Shown here piece by piece: positions 62,663 through 64,000 of a stretch of 64,000 nucleotides of DNA (its first letter is position 1; the number at the start of each line of letters is the position of its first letter). Below the pieces are notes generated by a model. It worked only from the letters and a program-made list of their open reading frames with translations. It did not search any database and had not been told where the DNA came from. Position numbers and translations under genes: made by a program. The stretch is from Hysterangium stoloniferum (lineage: Eukaryota > Basidiomycota > Agaricomycetes > Hysterangiales > Hysterangiaceae): the NCBI GenBank assembly GCA_015178975.1, contig WHVD01000143.1, forward strand, positions 145,967-209,966. Reading direction: 5' to 3'.

Positions 62663-64000
62663 CATAGGAGTTGCAGCGCTCCATGTTTTCGGTCATGTAG
62701 GAACTCCCGATTCACCCGAACGCGTTAAAATTCGAATGGACATGGGAGCAGATCTTTCCCTTATATCGGAGGAATTCTACAAGGAACTGCAGGGCATATA
62801 TAAATTGAAACAAGGACTCAAGTTACGTCTAATCCAGCTCATGGGAAATGCTAAGGTTATCGGATATGTTAATATTCCCATTTACCTGGAGGACGACAGT
62901 GGAACGTTACTGAAGTTCGCGGCAGAAACTTATGTCGTTAGAGGAATGACGGTGCCAATTCTTTTGGGAGAAGACTTCCATATTAATTATGAAATTGGTA
63001 CTCTAAGAGATCAGCCGTTGGGATCTAGACTTATTCTCCCGGGATGACAGGGTTTTATTCCAGCCAGTTCTTCTAAGGAACCTCAACCTTTGACATTCAC
63101 TGTCAATAAGGCCCCTTTCGGGAAGCATGAGAAGGAGTCATCCAAACTCACCTCTCTCCCCGATAAAGGTGTGCGTACTGAAAGAGTCGCGCGAGCCTTG
63201 GAGGATTGCACTATCGATCCAGAGTCAGCCAGACTAGTGCCTATTTTTGTTGAAGATCTAAAGGGCGAGGCATGGATTGTCGAAGGAATTGTACTGCAAA
63301 ATGAGGATGGTTCTATATTAGCTACACCAATCACGGCAATTTCAAGGAATAGTGCGGCAGTACCTTTAGCCAATCCATCGCTAACCCCTAAGACTATCCG
63401 ACGAGGGGAGACAATAGGGATAATTCATGACCCTGCTCGTTGGGCTCACAAGCCCAGGTCACTCGAGGAGAAAGGTTTAATGGTAGCAGGCGTGACCAAG
63501 ATCACACACCTTATCGAAAGTCTCTCTCAACTTGAGGAGGACCGTCAAGTCGCTTCAGAAAGGCCTAAGCCACCTGTTGGACCAGAGATTGCAGACGATT
63601 TCGAACCGTCTGGTCCTAAGACGGCTGCAGTGGCTGATAATGAGAAATTTGCCTCAGAGGATCTTCACAAGTTAGTCAATTTGGGACCGGATATACCAAC
63701 GGAGGTCCTGCCACGTCTCAGATCAGTTTTGACTGAGAACGTTAAGGCTTTCGGAGTCGACGGACGGTTAGGGCAAGTGGAATGTAGAGTCCCTGTCCCC
63801 TTGAAAGAGGGCGCCCAGCCCATATCCATGCCTATGTTCCCTTCGTCCCCTGCCAATAGGAGAGTTATAGACGAGCAAATGGATACCTGGTTCGAACAGG
63901 GTGTCATTGAGCCATCCTAAAAGCCCCTGGGGAGCGCCAGCCTTTGTAGTATATCGCAATGGTAAACCGCGGGTGGTCATCGACTATCAGAAACTTAACC
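62663..64000 (+). pseudogene. pol: Protease and start of reverse transcriptase of the second Gyp3-family element
   Basis: Protease: RVKIRMDMGADLSLISEEFY (D-M-G at the active site), GYVNIPIYLEDDSGTLLKFA, VPILLGEDFHINYEIGTLRD. TGA at 63046 stands where Gyp3 has CGA-type Arg (PGRAG). The frame then reopens (63090-63920) through the spacer to RVIDEQMDTWFEQGVIEPS. One base too many at 63917 shifts the RT start; in the next frame it continues KSPWGAPAFVVYRNGKPRVV up to the window end. There are three small breaks in 1.3 kb. Confidence 0.9.

Larger units (their letters stand above)
58866..64000 (+). mobile_element. Second Gyp3-family element, 5' part, truncated by the window end
   Basis: 5' LTR (58866-59508), primer-binding site, full-length gag and the start of pol on the plus strand, closely related to Gyp3 at the protein level. 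The 3' half and the target duplication lie beyond the window. It has only a few frame breaks, fewer than Gyp3. Confidence 0.92.

Overview
The window looks like a transposon-rich chromosome region of a filamentous basidiomycete, most likely an Agaricomycete. The host genes have many 45-65 bp GT-AG introns. The Zn2Cys6 and F-box genes are of types I know from Agaricomycetes, and the mobile elements are LTR retrotransposons (Ty3/gypsy with chromodomains, Ty1/copia) plus a Tc1/mariner element. I saw no rRNA, tRNA or CRISPR array. Most calls in the left third come from joining exons by eye across splice sites, because no single reading frame covers these genes.

Left third (1 to about 20.4 kb), host DNA. 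After about 6.9 kb with nothing I can name comes a Zn2Cys6 transcription factor (minus, 6896-8377). Next is a glutathione-independent formaldehyde dehydrogenase-type gene (minus, 10418-12602) with a 7-nt microexon, a GC-AG intron and signs of decay. A short-chain dehydrogenase/reductase (plus, 13582-14897) is divergent from it and looks intact. Then comes an F-box protein gene (plus, 15083-17064). From 17.1 to 20.4 kb there are small repeats, including a 170-bp near-perfect palindrome and a GC-rich MITE-like element.

Middle (20,427-55,672), one nested transposon stack resolved by target-site duplications (TSDs). The outermost element is a Ty3/gypsy chromovirus, called here Gyp1 (TSD GGTGG). 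Into it went a solo LTR (TSD GCCAT), a second gypsy element, Gyp2 (TSD CCTAT), and a Tc1/mariner element, TcM (TSD TA, inside the Gyp1 RNase H codons). TcM in turn holds a copia element, Cop1 (TSD ATTTA), and two Gyp2 solo LTRs (TSDs ACCAC and GTTAT). Cop1 holds a Gyp2 solo LTR (TSD AGTGT) and another solo LTR (TSD GCCAG). One of the Gyp2 solo LTRs inside TcM holds an 11.4-kb gypsy element, Gyp3 (TSD CTGAG). The other holds a solo LTR related to Gyp3. Once the insertions are removed, Gyp1 is about 5.5 kb and TcM about 2.1 kb.

Two parts of these transposons are not explained by standard gag-pol. Gyp2 carries an antisense, two-intron ORF with a coiled coil and a perfectly spaced Zn2Cys6-type cluster between its truncated integrase and its 3' LTR. 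Gyp3 carries about 2.5 kb of extra coding sequence downstream of its chromodomain, with no sign of being an envelope gene.

Right end (55.7-64 kb). A second, broken copy of the F-box gene (55,786-58,330) is followed by the 5' LTR, gag and start of pol of another Gyp3-family element on the plus strand, which runs off the window. Changes between the Gyp3 LTRs are almost all at CpG, and many element stop codons are explained by the same transitions, which suggests methylation-linked decay.
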